A stretch of 64,000 nt of DNA from Hymenobacter siberiensis (GTDB lineage Bacteria > Bacteroidota > Bacteroidia > Cytophagales > Hymenobacteraceae). The notes under the pieces were generated by a model that saw nothing but the letters and a program-made list of their open reading frames with translations, made no database searches and was not told the DNA's origin. A program made the position numbers and the translations under genes. Shown piece by piece: positions 34,949-44,329 of this stretch; positions within the stretch are counted from its first letter, which is position 1, and each line of letters opens with the position of its first letter. The DNA is taken from assembly GCF_018967845.1 (NCBI RefSeq), contig NZ_JAHLZZ010000001.1:496001-560000 (forward strand), written 5' to 3'.

Positions 34949-37900
34949 CTAGAGTGTGCGCTTGATTTCCTTTTCTTCGAAGCCTTCGATGTTGTCACCT
35001 TCAATAAGCTCGTTGAAGCCTTTGATGGAGATACCACATTCGTAGCCCTGGCGTACTTCACTCACATCGTCTTTGAAACGCTTGAGGTCCTGGATATCGC
35101 CGGTGTACATCACGATGCCGTTGCGAACCACGCGCACCTTGGTTTTGCGGGTCAGGGTGCCTTCCGTCATCATACAGCCGGCAATGGTGCCCACTTTGGT
35201 GATGTTGAACACCATGCGTACTTCGGCATTGGCAGTCACCACTTCCTGCACCGTTGGGGCCAGCATGCCTTCCATGGCATCCTTCACCTCATTGATGGCG
35301 TTGTAAATGATGGAGTACAAACGGATGTCAATCTGCTCGTTCTCAGCTAGCTTGCGTGCACTCTGCGAGGGCCGCACCTGGAAGCCGATGATGATGGCGT
35401 CGGAGGCCGAAGCCAGCAGCACGTCGCTTTCCGAGATGGCACCCACCCCTTTCGAGAGGATGTTCACCTTCACTTCCGGCGTGCTTAGTTTCAGCAGCGA
35501 GTCGGAAAGTGCTTCCACCGAGCCATCCACGTCGCCCTTCACCAGGATGTTGAGTTCCTTGAACGAACCGATAGCCAAACGGCGACCAATTTCGTCCAGC
35601 GTGATATGCTTCTTGGTCCGGATGGTTTGCTCGCGGGCCAACTGGAGGCGCTGAGTAGCCATTTCGCGGGCTTCGCGCTCCGTTTCCATTACCTGGATAC
35701 GGTCGCCAGCCTGCGGGGCTCCGGTCAAGCCGAGCACCTGCACCGGCGTAGCGGGCGGCGCAGTCTTCATTTTCTTGCCGCGATGGTCGGTCATGGCCTT
35801 CACGCGGCCAAAGTGCGGGCCGGCGAGGATAATGTCGCCCACGTTCAGCGTACCGGTTTGCACCAGCACGGTGGTTACGTAGCCACGGCCTTTGTCAAGC
35901 GAGGCTTCAATCACGGTACCGATGGCACCGCGGTCAGGATTCGCTTTCAGGTCGAGCAATTCGGCCTCCAGCAGCACCTTCTCCAGTAGCTCCTCAATAC
36001 CAATGCCCGATTTGGCCGAAACCTCCTGGCTCTGGTATTTACCACCCCACTCTTCCACCAGAATGTTAATCTGGGAAAGCTCCTCACGGATTTTCTCGGG
36101 GTTGGCCGACTGCTTGTCAATCTTGTTGAGGGCGATGATAATCGGCACCCCGGCAGCCTGCGCGTGGTTGATGGCTTCCTTAGTCTGCGGCATCACCGAG
36201 TCGTCGGCGGCTACCACGATGATAGCAATATCCGTCACCTTGGCACCACGGGCACGCATGGCCGTAAAGGCTTCGTGACCAGGCGTATCAAGGAAAGTAA
36301 TAGCTTGGCCCGTTTTGGTGCGCACTTCGTAGGCACCAATGTGCTGCGTAATACCACCGGCTTCGCCTTTGGCCACACTCGCATCGCGGATGTAGTCAAG
36401 CAGCGACGTTTTGCCGTGGTCGACGTGGCCCATGATGGTCACGATGGGGGCACGGGGCTTGAGGTCTTCCTCGGCATCGCCGGCGTCAACATCAATTTCC
36501 TCTTCCTCAGCCGACAGGAACTCCACGTCAAAGCCAAATTCATCGGCAATCACGGTAATGGCTTCGGCATCTAGACGCTGGTTGATGGACACGAACATAC
36601 CCATGCCCAGACACACCTTGATTACCTCGTTCACGTTCACGTCCATCAGCGAGGCCAAGTCATTGGCCGAGATGAATTCGGTGAGCTTGAGGGTCTTGGC
36701 GTCGAGCTCGTTCTGTGCGCGCAGGGCCTCGCGGTCCTCTGCCAGCATGCTGCGCTTGTCGCGGCGGTACTTGGCGCGGTTCTGATTGTTGCCGCCCTTG
36801 TTGCCACCGAGCTTGGCCAGCGTGGCCTTAATCTGCTCCTGAATCTGCTTTTCAGCCTGCTCAGGGGTGAGTGCGGGAGCGTTAGGCTTGGGAGCCGACT
36901 GGCCGGGGCGCTGGCCGGGACCACTGGGACGGTTACCGCCGGGACCATTATTGGGCCGGTTGCCCTGATAGCCACCACCCGTGCCACCACCTGCAGGGCG
37001 GTTGCCCTGATAGCCGGGGCTGGGCGGGCTGGTGGTGCTGCCGGGAGGGCCGGGCAAGCGGGTGCGCTTCTTCTGGCCGGGGCCAGCGGGCAGACCGCGC
37101 TTGCTCACATCAGACGAAGCAATGGGACGGGGGCCACGGCCACCCGGCCCACGCCGGTCATTGTTGATAGACGACAGGTCGATTTTACCGAGAACGGTCA
37201 GGCCTTTCAGCGTGTCCGACTTCGCTACGATGGTGCTGGTATCTTCGGGCGCAGCAGCGGGCTCGGCTGGCACAACCGGAGGCACAGCAGCAGGTGCTAC
37301 GGCGGCCGGAGCGGCTGGTGCAGCAGCGACAGGAGCAGCAACCGGAGTAGCGGCAACTACCGGCGCAGCGGCAATCGGAGCCGGAGCCACCGGCTCAGCT
37401 TTGGCTACGTGCTGGGCCACGGGTGCCGGAGCAGCAACCGGTGCCGGGGCAGCCGGAGCTTCTGCTTTCGGCGCGGAAGCAGCCGGAGCCTCCACTTTCG
37501 GAGCTACGGGAGCGGGAGCGGGAGCGGGTGCCGCAGCAGCCGGAGCGGCAGCCACGGGAGCCGGGGCAGCGGCCCGGGGCGGAACCACACGGCCTTTGCT
37601 GTCCAGCTCAATTTTACCCAGCACTTTAAGGCCGAGTACGCTGGGAGCAGGGGCTGGCGCGGCCACTACCGGAGCAGCAGGCGCGGCCGGAGCCGGTGCT
37701 GGCGCGGGGGCAACCGGAGCCACCGCCGGAGCGGCAGCTACCGGAGCTGCCACGGGCGCGGCGGGCTTAGGGGCCGGGGCGTGCACAGCCACGGGCGCAG
37801 GCCGGGGGGCCGGCGCGGGGGGCTTAGGCGCGGCGTCAAGGTCGCTCTGGCGCTTGGCCTGAATGACTTTCTGGGCTTCTTGACGGTCGTGGGCAGAGGC

Positions 37901-38065
37901 CGCGAATTCCTTCTCCAGCGAGGCCACTTGCTCACCGGTGAGTTTCGTAGTCGGCTTGTTCTCTACTTGTATACCTTTCTTGGCCAGGGCTTCTACCACC
38001 CTGTCCATTCCAATATTCAGGTCTTTGGCTGCCTGTTGTAGCCGTTTCGGGGTTGCTTCCGCCAT
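34949..38065 (-). CDS. infB: Translation initiation factor IF-2
   Basis: A 1038-residue GTPase that places initiator tRNA on the 30S subunit and promotes 70S joining. The N-terminal IF2_N module ([20 protein letters not shown]) is followed by a disordered Ala/Pro/Val-rich region (about 70-290) and a Gly/Asn/Pro/Arg-rich stretch (about 310-400). The G domain begins near residue 530 with [20 protein letters not shown] (G1), then GGITQHIG (G2), [10 protein letters not shown] (G3), ALNKIDK (G4) and SAKSGIG (G5). C-terminal domains follow, ending KRTL. It is the last gene of rimP-nusA-infB but has an internal promoter box at 38101-38108. Confidence 0.98.
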   Translation of the reverse strand: MAEATPKRLQQAAKDLNIGMDRVVEALAKKGIQVENKPTTKLTGEQVASLEKEFAASAHDRQEAQKVIQAKRQSDLDAAPKPPAPAPRPAPVAVHAPAPKPAAPVAAPVAAAPAVAPVAPAPAPAPAAPAAPVVAAPAPAPSVLGLKVLGKIELDSKGRVVPPRAAAPAPVAAAPAAAAPAPAPAPVAPKVEAPAASAPKAEAPAAPAPVAAPAPVAQHVAKAEPVAPAPIAAAPVVAATPVAAPVAAAPAAPAAVAPAAVPPVVPAEPAAAPEDTSTIVAKSDTLKGLTVLGKIDLSSINNDRRGPGGRGPRPIASSDVSKRGLPAGPGQKKRTRLPGPPGSTTSPPSPGYQGNRPAGGGTGGGYQGNRPNNGPGGNRPSGPGQRPGQSAPKPNAPALTPEQAEKQIQEQIKATLAKLGGNKGGNNQNRAKYRRDKRSMLAEDREALRAQNELDAKTLKLTEFISANDLASLMDVNVNEVIKVCLGMGMFVSINQRLDAEAITVIADEFGFDVEFLSAEEEEIDVDAGDAEEDLKPRAPIVTIMGHVDHGKTSLLDYIRDASVAKGEAGGITQHIGAYEVRTKTGQAITFLDTPGHEAFTAMRARGAKVTDIAIIVVAADDSVMPQTKEAINHAQAAGVPIIIALNKIDKQSANPEKIREELSQINILVEEWGGKYQSQEVSAKSGIGIEELLEKVLLEAELLDLKANPDRGAIGTVIEASLDKGRGYVTTVLVQTGTLNVGDIILAGPHFGRVKAMTDHRGKKMKTAPPATPVQVLGLTGAPQAGDRIQVMETEREAREMATQRLQLAREQTIRTKKHITLDEIGRRLAIGSFKELNILVKGDVDGSVEALSDSLLKLSTPEVKVNILSKGVGAISESDVLLASASDAIIIGFQVRPSQSARKLAENEQIDIRLYSIIYNAINEVKDAMEGMLAPTVQEVVTANAEVRMVFNITKVGTIAGCMMTEGTLTRKTKVRVVRNGIVMYTGDIQDLKRFKDDVSEVRQGYECGISIKGFNELIEGDNIEGFEEKEIKRTL

Positions 38066-38100
38066 TTATCTTTTCTCGCGTAACGATACGCTTCTAGGTG

Positions 38101-38108
38101 CAAAGGTA
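38101..38108 (-). promoter_or_regulatory. -7 box TACCTTTG for infB
   Basis: The minus-strand reading TACCTTTG lies 36 bases upstream of the infB ATG in the 124-base nusA-infB spacer. It suggests that infB can be transcribed apart from nusA. The -33 element is unclear. Confidence 0.5.
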
Positions 38109-38189
38109 TTACATTAAATCTTGCCAGCAGGTTGCAAACCGTGCCTACTGGCTCGATTTGTTACCCTTGCCGTACCGGCCGCGCGGCCG

Positions 38190-39644
38190 TCATTGGGCTG
38201 GCTCGGCGGGAGAGCTCGCGCCCGCTTCCTCAATCGTTGGTTGGTTTTCGTTGGTCATTTCAGTCACCAGAGGGGTATGCTCGGGGGTTGTGTCGGTTTC
38301 CGAAGCGTGCGTGACCGCAGCTTCTTCCTCGGCCACTTCAACCGTTTTGCCGGTAGCAACGCGGTTTTTAGCCGATTCCAACGAGTTTTCGTCGAGGTCT
38401 TCGTCGTCGGCAAATTCCTGACGGATAATGCGGTACACATCGTCCACCATTTCTTCCTCCAACTCCGTACGGCGCACGATGTCGTCTTTCTTCACCGCCA
38501 GTACGGCACGGCCGGTATCCAAACCGATTTTTTTCAGCTCGGCCAGTACCCAAGGCTCGATTTCGTCCTGGAACTCGTCCAGCGAAATATCTTCCTCGTA
38601 GTCGATGGCTTCGCGGAACACGTCGATTTCCATGCCCACCAACCGGCTGGCCAACTTAATGTTGGCACCGCCACGGCCGATGGCCAGGCTCACCTGGTCG
38701 GGCTTCATGAATACGGAAACCCGGCCGTTCTCCTGGTTTATCTTCATAGAACCTACTTTGGCCGGCGATAGTGCCCGCGCAATATAAAGCTCTAAGTTAT
38801 CAGTATAATTGATAATATCGATATTTTCATTTTCCAGCTCGCGCACCACCGGGTGAATGCGGCTGCCCTTCATGCCCACGCAGGCACCCACGGGGTCAAT
38901 GCGCTCGTCGTAGCTTTCTACGGCTACTTTGGCGCGTTCGCCGGGCTCGCGCACTACGTTTTTGATAACGATGAGACCATCGTAAATCTCGGGCACTTCC
39001 AGCTCGAACAAGCGCTCGAGGAAAGCGGGTGCGGCACGGGAGAGGATGATTTTCGGCGTGCCGTTAATCACTTCCACGCGGTGTACTACAGCCCGTACGG
39101 TATCGCCCTTGCGGAAACGGTCCTTGGGGATTTGCTCGCCTTTCGGCATCACCAGCTCGTTGTCGTCCTTGTCCATGATGAGAGCCTCACGGCTCCACAC
39201 CTGGTACACTTCACCGGTCACAATTTCGCCTACCTGGTCCTTGTACTTCTGGTACAGGTTGTCGCGCTCGAGGTCTTTCACGCGCTGAATCAGCGTTTGG
39301 CGGGCCATGAGCACGGCGCGGCGGCCGAAATCCTCCAGCTTCACGCCTTCGGCCACGGACTCGCCTACTTCAAAGTCGGGCTCGATTTTCTGCGCCTCGG
39401 CCAGTGGAATTTTATCGTGGTCCCAAATATCCTCCGAGTTATCGTCCACGATTTCGCGGTTGCGCCAAATTTCGAGGTCACCGTTATCAGGGTTGATGAT
39501 AACGTCGAAGTTTTCGTCCTGGTCGTATTTCTTCCGAATCATGGTACGAAACACGTCGTCCAGGATGCTCATCATCGTGGGCCGGTCAATGTTCTTGCTC
39601 CGGGCGAATTCGCCGAAGGATTCAATGAGTTCGTGGCTGTTCAT
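38190..39644 (-). CDS. nusA: Transcription termination/antitermination protein NusA
   Basis: A 484-residue RNA-polymerase-binding factor that modulates pausing, termination and antitermination. Order: the N-terminal polymerase-binding domain (MNSHELIESFGEFARSKNID), an S1 domain from about 130 (GEIVTGEVYQVWSREALIMD), KH1 with VGMKGSRI and KH2 with VSLAIGRGGANIKLASRLVG, then an acidic tail. It ends EAGASSPAEPAQ and lacks the long acidic repeats of E. coli NusA, as is usual in Bacteroidota. Its ATG follows directly on the spacer palindrome 39645-39797, so its whole upstream spacer is a potential hairpin. Confidence 0.97.
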   Translation of the reverse strand: MNSHELIESFGEFARSKNIDRPTMMSILDDVFRTMIRKKYDQDENFDVIINPDNGDLEIWRNREIVDDNSEDIWDHDKIPLAEAQKIEPDFEVGESVAEGVKLEDFGRRAVLMARQTLIQRVKDLERDNLYQKYKDQVGEIVTGEVYQVWSREALIMDKDDNELVMPKGEQIPKDRFRKGDTVRAVVHRVEVINGTPKIILSRAAPAFLERLFELEVPEIYDGLIVIKNVVREPGERAKVAVESYDERIDPVGACVGMKGSRIHPVVRELENENIDIINYTDNLELYIARALSPAKVGSMKINQENGRVSVFMKPDQVSLAIGRGGANIKLASRLVGMEIDVFREAIDYEEDISLDEFQDEIEPWVLAELKKIGLDTGRAVLAVKKDDIVRRTELEEEMVDDVYRIIRQEFADDEDLDENSLESAKNRVATGKTVEVAEEEAAVTHASETDTTPEHTPLVTEMTNENQPTIEEAGASSPAEPAQ

Positions 39645-39797
39645 AAATCACTGATTTCACGGATTTTTCACGGATTTCACGGATTTTGTAGTCGATTTCG
39701 TTGCAGAGGTACTCTGCTTTAGGACATGTATAGAGCGCTGGGGGCGGTGTCTACAAAATCCGTGAAATCCGCTAAAATCCGCTAAAATCAGTGATTA
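39645..39797. repeat. Spacer palindrome with CACGGATTT words filling the rimP-nusA gap
   Basis: Arms 39645-39691 and 39751-39797 (47 bases) are inverted copies with a few mismatches, built from repeats of CACGGATTT / AAATCCGTG and the variant TAGCGGATTT. The left arm starts one base after the nusA start codon and the right arm ends one base before the rimP stop codon, so the element is the entire spacer. Confidence 0.88.
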
Positions 39798-40268
39798 TTA
39801 CTTGAAGGAAATAACAACCTTGGCCTCCTGAATGTCCCCGAAAGGAAAAAAGGCGGCGGGCAGGGTCGTTTTCTTGGTTTTCTGTTTGATAACTTCTTCG
39901 ATTTCCACGCCCTCGGCGGTGGCGGCGGTGAGGGTGCCGGTTTTCTCGGTACCGTCGGCCAGCTTGAGGGCCAGCGAGCGGCCGATATGGCGCGGGTACT
40001 GGCGCGGGTCGGTGAGGGGCTGGTCGGCACCGGGGCTGGTGACTTCCAGGGAATAGGCGGATTCTTCGCCGTAGTGCTCGTCGATGCGACGGGCCAGACG
40101 GCGGCTAATGGTAGCGCAGGCCTGAATGGCGAGGCCGTTGGGGCCGTCGAGGGTGACGGTGACCTTGGGCAGCACCGAATCGGACAAGGTGAGGCTCACG
40201 ATGAACAGCTCTTCTTCGCCGATGGCGTCGTGGAGCATTTCCAGCAGCAGGTTGCGGTCGAAGTGCAT
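39798..40268 (-). CDS. rimP: Ribosome maturation factor RimP
   Basis: A 156-residue factor needed for 30S subunit maturation. The start MHFDRNLLLEMLHDAIGEEE and the block ALKLADGTEKTGTLTAATAE (the C-terminal SH3-like domain) fit the family, as does the segment CATISRRLARRIDEHYGEES followed by YSLEVTSPGADQPL. Length is typical. ATG 40268 is chosen; the frame is open well upstream, but that part is GC-rich and holds the promoter and leader terminator. First gene of rimP-nusA-infB. Confidence 0.93.
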   Translation of the reverse strand: MHFDRNLLLEMLHDAIGEEELFIVSLTLSDSVLPKVTVTLDGPNGLAIQACATISRRLARRIDEHYGEESAYSLEVTSPGADQPLTDPRQYPRHIGRSLALKLADGTEKTGTLTAATAEGVEIEEVIKQKTKKTTLPAAFFPFGDIQEAKVVISFK

Positions 40269-40289
40269 AGGGTTTTGAAACAAGCGGGC

Positions 40290-40320
40290 AAAAAAAGAGG
40301 GGACTGCGCGTCCCCTCTTT
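40290..40320 (-). terminator. Intrinsic terminator inside the rimP leader (candidate attenuator)
   Basis: An 11-bp stem (40294-40304 with 40310-40320; AAAGAGGGGAC / GTCCCCTCTTT) is followed on the minus strand by a run of U (A at 40290-40296). It lies between the rimP promoter box (40346-40353) and the rimP start (40268), and no other leftward gene lies upstream, so it must act on the rimP-nusA-infB transcript. Confidence 0.75.
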
Positions 40321-40345
40321 ATCAGATTGAATACCAACTTCGGGG

Positions 40346-40353
40346 CAAAGGTA
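40346..40353 (-). promoter_or_regulatory. Promoter of rimP-nusA-infB
   Basis: The minus-strand -7 box TACCTTTG is preceded by TTG at 40374-40376 with a 20-base spacer, close to the Bacteroidota TTTG-N19-TAnnTTTG consensus. Transcription would begin near 40339, about 20 bases before the leader terminator. Confidence 0.65.
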
Positions 40354-40455
40354 CGACAATTGGCCGCCGAAAGCAAGATGGAGCCGTGCGGCGGCCCCTC
40401 CCCTGCTCCCGCGGGGCGAACGGCCAAAGTGCCGGGCGTAAGGAAATGATTGCGG

Positions 40456-40482
40456 CAACGCCAGCGGCAATCGCTGGCGTTG
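40456..40482. promoter_or_regulatory. Hairpin in the rimP/DUF2911 divergent spacer
   Basis: CAACGCCAGCG (40456-40466) and CGCTGGCGTTG (40472-40482) form a perfect 11-bp stem with a 5-base loop. Possible operator or leader hairpin; no target is evident. Confidence 0.4.
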
Positions 40483-40568
40483 GTAAACCTCGGCGGCTGA
40501 TGTGGGGTTTGCGAGTCGCCGGCCAACCTTCACGGCCTCGTTCACCCTCATTTTCAAATCTCTTTTTC

Positions 40569-41117
40569 ATGAAAGCTTTCCCGATTCTTCGCACCGCTGC
40601 TTTCGGCCTGACGCTGGTGCTGGCCGGTGCCGGTGCCCACGCCCAAACAATGCCCGCCACCATGTCGGCTCCCGCTAAGGACGCAGCCAAGCCCAGCCCG
40701 GCGGCCACCACAACCGGCAAGATTGGCGCGGCCGATGTGACCGTGAAATACAGCAGCCCGGGCGTGAAAGGCCGCAAGATTTTCGGCGGGCTGGAGCCGT
40801 ATGGCAAAGTATGGCGCGCCGGGGCCAACGAGGCCACCACGGTGGAATTCAGCAAAGCCGTGACGGTGGGAGGCAAAGCCCTGCCCGCCGGCAAGTATGG
40901 CTTCTTCGTGATTCCGACCGCAGGAGCGTGGACGGTCATCTTTAATAAGGTATCCAACCAGTGGGGCGCTTTCAAGTACGATGAGAAGCAGGATGCGCTG
41001 CGCGTGATGGTGACGCCCCGCAAAACGGCCCTCACCGAGCGGCTGGCCTATGAGGTGACGCCCAAGGCCCTGGTGCTGCGCTGGGAGAACGTAGAATTGC
41101 CCGTGGCCATCAAATAG
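40569..41117 (+). CDS. DUF2911 exported protein
   Basis: A 182-residue protein with signal peptide MKAFPILRTAAFGLTLVLAG ending at AHAQ and a DUF2911 domain: VTVKYSSPGVKGRKIFGGLE, YGKVWRAGANEATTVEFSKA, TVGGKALPAGKYGFFVIPTA and WTVIFNKVSNQWGAFKYD. The family is common in Bacteroidota; its biochemical role is unknown. It forms a compact beta-sandwich in predictions of relatives (family knowledge, not seen here). Single gene with a strong terminator at 41136-41176. Confidence 0.93.
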   Translation: MKAFPILRTAAFGLTLVLAGAGAHAQTMPATMSAPAKDAAKPSPAATTTGKIGAADVTVKYSSPGVKGRKIFGGLEPYGKVWRAGANEATTVEFSKAVTVGGKALPAGKYGFFVIPTAGAWTVIFNKVSNQWGAFKYDEKQDALRVMVTPRKTALTERLAYEVTPKALVLRWENVELPVAIK

Positions 41118-41135
41118 CCGCTATTTACTGAATGG

Positions 41136-41176
41136 AAAGTAAGCGGGCGGCCCATGGTGGGCCGCCCGCTTACTTT
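41136..41176 (+). terminator. Strong terminator after the DUF2911 gene
   Basis: A perfect 19-base stem (41136-41154 with 41158-41176) with a 3-base loop ends in TTACTTTTA. It lies 28 bases before the selD start, so selD needs its own promoter. Confidence 0.9.
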
Positions 41177-41203
41177 TATGCTTTCGCTCGACTTTAGCAA
41201 CCC

Positions 41204-42241
41204 ATGGAATACAAGCTCACTCAATACAGCCACGGTGCGGGCTGCGGCTGCAAAATCGCGCCGGCCGTGCTCGACCAGATGCTGCACACCAGCATTGCCC
41301 AGCCCCAGCACCCCAACCTGCTGGTGGGCAACGCCAGCCGCGACGACGCGGCCGTGTACGACATTGGCGGCGGCCAGGCGGTGATTTCGACTACCGACTT
41401 TTTTATGCCCATCGTGGATGATGCCTATGATTTCGGGCGCATTGCGTCGGCCAACGCTATTTCGGATGTGTATGCGATGGGCGGCCGGCCGCTGCTGGCC
41501 ATTGCCGTGCTGGGCTGGCCCGTGGATAAGCTGCCGCCCGAGGTAGCGCGCCGCGTGCTGGAAGGGGCGCGTAGCATCTGCGCCGAGGCGGGCATTCCGC
41601 TGGCGGGCGGGCACAGCATCGACTCACCGGAGCCTATTTTTGGTTTGGCCGTGACGGGCATGGTTGATGTTAAAGACCTGAAGCAGAATGATACGGCTAC
41701 GGCTGGCTCAGAATTGTTTCTGACCAAGCCGTTGGGCGTGGGCATCATGACGACGGCTCAGAAAAAAGGTATTCTGCGGGATGAGGACGCCGATATCGCG
41801 CCGGCTCAGATGATGCAGCTGAACAAGATTGGCGCGGACCTGAGCAAGCTAACCGCCGTGACGGCCCTGACGGATGTGACGGGCTTTGGCCTGCTTGGCC
41901 ACCTGGCCGAGGTGTGCGAAGGCAGCCACCTGACGGCTGAAATCGACTTCAATAAAGTACCGCGCATCGCGGCAGCCGAAGACTACCTGAAGCAGGGCAG
42001 CGTGCCCGGCGGCACAGGCCGCAACTGGGCCAGCTACGGCCACAAAATAGGTGCGGTGACGGACGAGCAGCGGGCGTGGCTTTGTGACCCGCAGACTTCG
42101 GGCGGGCTGCTGGTGTGCGTGGACCCAGCCGGGCGTGCGGCCGTGGAAGAAGTATTTGCCCGGTTTGGGCTGGCGCTGGAAAGCTTTGGCCACCTGCGCG
42201 CGCACACCGACGGCGAGGCCTGGGTGCAGGTGCAGGCGTAG
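41204..42241 (+). CDS. selD: Selenide, water dikinase
   Basis: A 345-residue enzyme that makes selenophosphate from selenide and ATP, the selenium donor for selenocysteine and for 2-selenouridine in tRNA. The catalytic loop [20 protein letters not shown] has Cys and Lys at the active positions (about 14-17). The ATP-binding block [20 protein letters not shown] follows, then [27 protein letters not shown] and, in the C-terminal half, [16 protein letters not shown]. No selenocysteine gene or mnmH is adjacent, so the pathway use is unknown from this window. The membrane-protein gene follows by 20 bases. Confidence 0.97.
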   Translation: MEYKLTQYSHGAGCGCKIAPAVLDQMLHTSIAQPQHPNLLVGNASRDDAAVYDIGGGQAVISTTDFFMPIVDDAYDFGRIASANAISDVYAMGGRPLLAIAVLGWPVDKLPPEVARRVLEGARSICAEAGIPLAGGHSIDSPEPIFGLAVTGMVDVKDLKQNDTATAGSELFLTKPLGVGIMTTAQKKGILRDEDADIAPAQMMQLNKIGADLSKLTAVTALTDVTGFGLLGHLAEVCEGSHLTAEIDFNKVPRIAAAEDYLKQGSVPGGTGRNWASYGHKIGAVTDEQRAWLCDPQTSGGLLVCVDPAGRAAVEEVFARFGLALESFGHLRAHTDGEAWVQVQA

Positions 42242-42261
42242 CGCCGGGCAGTTTTTTCGGC

Positions 42262-42855
42262 ATGAAATCGACTTTCTTCCGCCCGTTGCTCGAAGCGGCC
42301 ATCGTGCTGTTTGTGGTGCTGGGGGCGGCACGCTGGGTGACGGGCCTGTTCGCAAAGCGTACCCAGGTGTACCAGACCACGGCGGCGCGGCAAATGCGGC
42401 TGCTATTCTGGCCGCTGCTGGCGCTGGGCGCGGGCTTGAGCGTGCTGCCGGCCGTGGCCATGAGCAGCACGCCGGTGAGCGGGTTCGAGTGGGCCCTGAC
42501 GCTGGGCTTTATGGCCTTCACGCTGGGGCTGAGCGGACCGGCGCTGCTGCTGCATCTGCGCTACTGGGTGCTGAACCACGACACGGTGCTGGTTTTTCAG
42601 CCCGTTGATAATCGGTTTGAAGTGTATGCGGCGGGCCAGCGGCTGCCATTCGAGCGGCGCGACCTGGCCTGCGTGGAGCACATGACGTGCAGCGCCCGCC
42701 GCACCTTCTGGGCAAAATATGACTACCTGACGCTGCACCTGCACGATGGCCGCAGCATTACCCTCACCTCGCTGCTCACGGAGCTGGAGCCGCTGGCGGT
42801 ATTCCTACGCAGCCTGCCAACGGACCGGCGCATTAAAGCCTGGTGCTGGGTGTAG
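42262..42855 (+). CDS. Membrane protein of unknown function
   Basis: A 197-residue protein with three or four membrane segments in its first half (LLEAAIVLFVVLGAARWVTG, LLFWPLLALGAGLSVLPAVA, and a third in ALTLGFMAFTLGLSGPALLL). A soluble C-terminal half of about 90 residues has the alternating strands of a PH-like or bacterial-PH fold (DTVLVFQPVDNRFEVYAAGQ, YDYLTLHLHDGRSITLTSLL). I do not recognise a named family. ATG 42262 is chosen because it begins a charged-then-hydrophobic leader. It follows selD closely and may be co-transcribed. Confidence 0.7.
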   Translation: MKSTFFRPLLEAAIVLFVVLGAARWVTGLFAKRTQVYQTTAARQMRLLFWPLLALGAGLSVLPAVAMSSTPVSGFEWALTLGFMAFTLGLSGPALLLHLRYWVLNHDTVLVFQPVDNRFEVYAAGQRLPFERRDLACVEHMTCSARRTFWAKYDYLTLHLHDGRSITLTSLLTELEPLAVFLRSLPTDRRIKAWCWV

Positions 42856-42871
42856 CGGAGCTGGCTATATG

Positions 42872-42909
42872 AGCCCATCATGCTTCGGCTCCGCTCAGCA
42901 TGATGGGCT
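42872..42909. terminator. Palindromic terminator, short relative of the GCATCTCGCGTG family
   Basis: AGCCCATCATGCT (42872-42884) and AGCATGATGGGCT (42897-42909) pair perfectly around TCGGCTCCGCTC, words shared with the palindromes at 16161 and 62112. It separates two convergent genes; the T run is short. Confidence 0.65.
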
Positions 42910-42917
42910 TTCAGGCC

Positions 42918-44327
42918 CTACTTCCTGCGGTACAGGCCGGGCGTTTCCGTGGGCTCGTAGGCGCTGAAGATGCCGGGGAGCAGCTGTTTCAGGCGGGGCA
43001 CTATGCGGCTCTGGTCGAGCAGGTAGGTGGGGGGATTGGGGGCCATTTTCTGAGCTACGCGCACCACGGCGGCATACTCATTGAGGTGGCCGAAATCGAC
43101 CTGCGACAGTGCCCAGTCGAGGTAGGGCGTGGCGGGGTGGTTATTGAAATAGGCCCGGTCGTCGGGGCCGAGAATGAGCAGGGTTTGGCCGCGCAGGGCG
43201 GCGTAGCGCGGGTCGGGCTCGAGACCGAAGCGGCTTTCGGCAGGCATGTGCAGCAGGCTTTCGAGGGGCGGTACCTGGGCGCGGTAGCGCAGCACCAACA
43301 CGGAGTTGATGAGCAGCAGCAGCAGCAACTCCAGCAGCCAGCTCTGGCGGTAGCGCTGCCACAGAAACAGGCTGAAATAGGCCAGCGGCGGCAGCAGCAG
43401 CACCAGCGCACCGGGGGCCGCGCCGCGCTCTACGGCGGCAGCCACCCCGGCCACCACCAGCCAGACCAACATCATCTGGCGGAATTTTATCTGGAATACC
43501 AGCCCCAGCGACGTGCCCAGCGACCGCAGCAGCGCCAGTCCCAGCACCAGCATGGGCACGATGAGCAGGCGCAATTGCAGGCCGGCGGGCAGGCCACTGG
43601 CAATGAGGTCGGTGAGGCCCGGCTGCAGGTGGAACTGCGCAAACCCCGGCAGCGCCCCGGTATAGAAGAAGAACGTGGCTACCAATGCATACGGAAAGAA
43701 AAACCCGCACAGCAGCAGCAGCGAGCTCCGAAAAGAATTGGCCGCGAAAATCACTACCGCAAACAATCCCACTATCACAAACAGGCTCAAGGGCAGGTAG
43801 CACAGCGCCCCCAGCCCAATCAGGAAGCCGGCCCGAAAGAGGCGGCGGTTGTCGTAGCCTTCACGGGAGGTAGGCAGCAGCGCGCTCAGCGCAAATACAA
43901 TGAAGGTATTGCCCAGCAGCAGTGGCGAGAGGGCGTCCAAATCAGTGCTCACGCTGCCCACCAGCAGGTAGGTGAGGGCGGCCACGTAGCCGCGCTCGGG
44001 GTGCACATCGTAGCGGTTGAACACCAGGTTCAGGCGCAGGCCCTGCATGAACAGCAGCCCCAAGGCCATCATGCGGTAGAGCCACACGGGCCGCGCCAGC
44101 ACGGCATCGAGGGCGGCAAACGTGGCGGCGGCCAGCGGCGCGGTGCCGTCGTAGAGGTCGCGGTAGGGCATGGCGCCGCCGTGCAGCCGCTCGCCCACCA
44201 GCAGGGCCCGGAGCTCGGCCGCCGTCAGGGGCAGGCCGGCCCAGAGCAGCGGCAGGCGCAGGGCCAGCACCAGCAGCACCAAGGCCAGCAGCTGCGTAGG
44301 CAACGAGCTTTTGAAAAAGCGAAGCAC
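42918..44327 (-). CDS. Large membrane protein of unknown function
   Basis: A 469-residue polytopic protein with about ten to twelve membrane segments spread over its whole length. It resembles glycosyltransferase-type or DUF6427-like membrane proteins of Bacteroidota, but no catalytic motif is certain. Conserved-looking loops include GAMPYRDLYDGTAPLAAATF after the first segment, and a soluble C-terminal part with LLILGPDDRAYFNNHPATPY. The frame begins with GTG at 44327, because an in-frame TAA lies two codons upstream and no ATG is available. A -7 box at 44390-44397 lies about 60 bases upstream. Confidence 0.72.
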   Translation of the reverse strand: MLRFFKSSLPTQLLALVLLVLALRLPLLWAGLPLTAAELRALLVGERLHGGAMPYRDLYDGTAPLAAATFAALDAVLARPVWLYRMMALGLLFMQGLRLNLVFNRYDVHPERGYVAALTYLLVGSVSTDLDALSPLLLGNTFIVFALSALLPTSREGYDNRRLFRAGFLIGLGALCYLPLSLFVIVGLFAVVIFAANSFRSSLLLLCGFFFPYALVATFFFYTGALPGFAQFHLQPGLTDLIASGLPAGLQLRLLIVPMLVLGLALLRSLGTSLGLVFQIKFRQMMLVWLVVAGVAAAVERGAAPGALVLLLPPLAYFSLFLWQRYRQSWLLELLLLLLINSVLVLRYRAQVPPLESLLHMPAESRFGLEPDPRYAALRGQTLLILGPDDRAYFNNHPATPYLDWALSQVDFGHLNEYAAVVRVAQKMAPNPPTYLLDQSRIVPRLKQLLPGIFSAYEPTETPGLYRRK

Positions 44328-44329
44328 TC

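Larger units (their letters stand above)
34737..34953. repeat. Spacer palindrome with CACGGATT words, spanning stop codon to stop codon
   Basis: Arms 34737-34787 and 34912-34953 are inverted copies apart from one extra 9-base CACGGATTT unit in the left arm. The arms start within the stop codon of the plus-strand gene and end within the stop codon of infB: both genes terminate in TCTAGACCACGGATTA. Two further hairpins sit inside. The same words build the element at 39645-39797. Confidence 0.85.
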
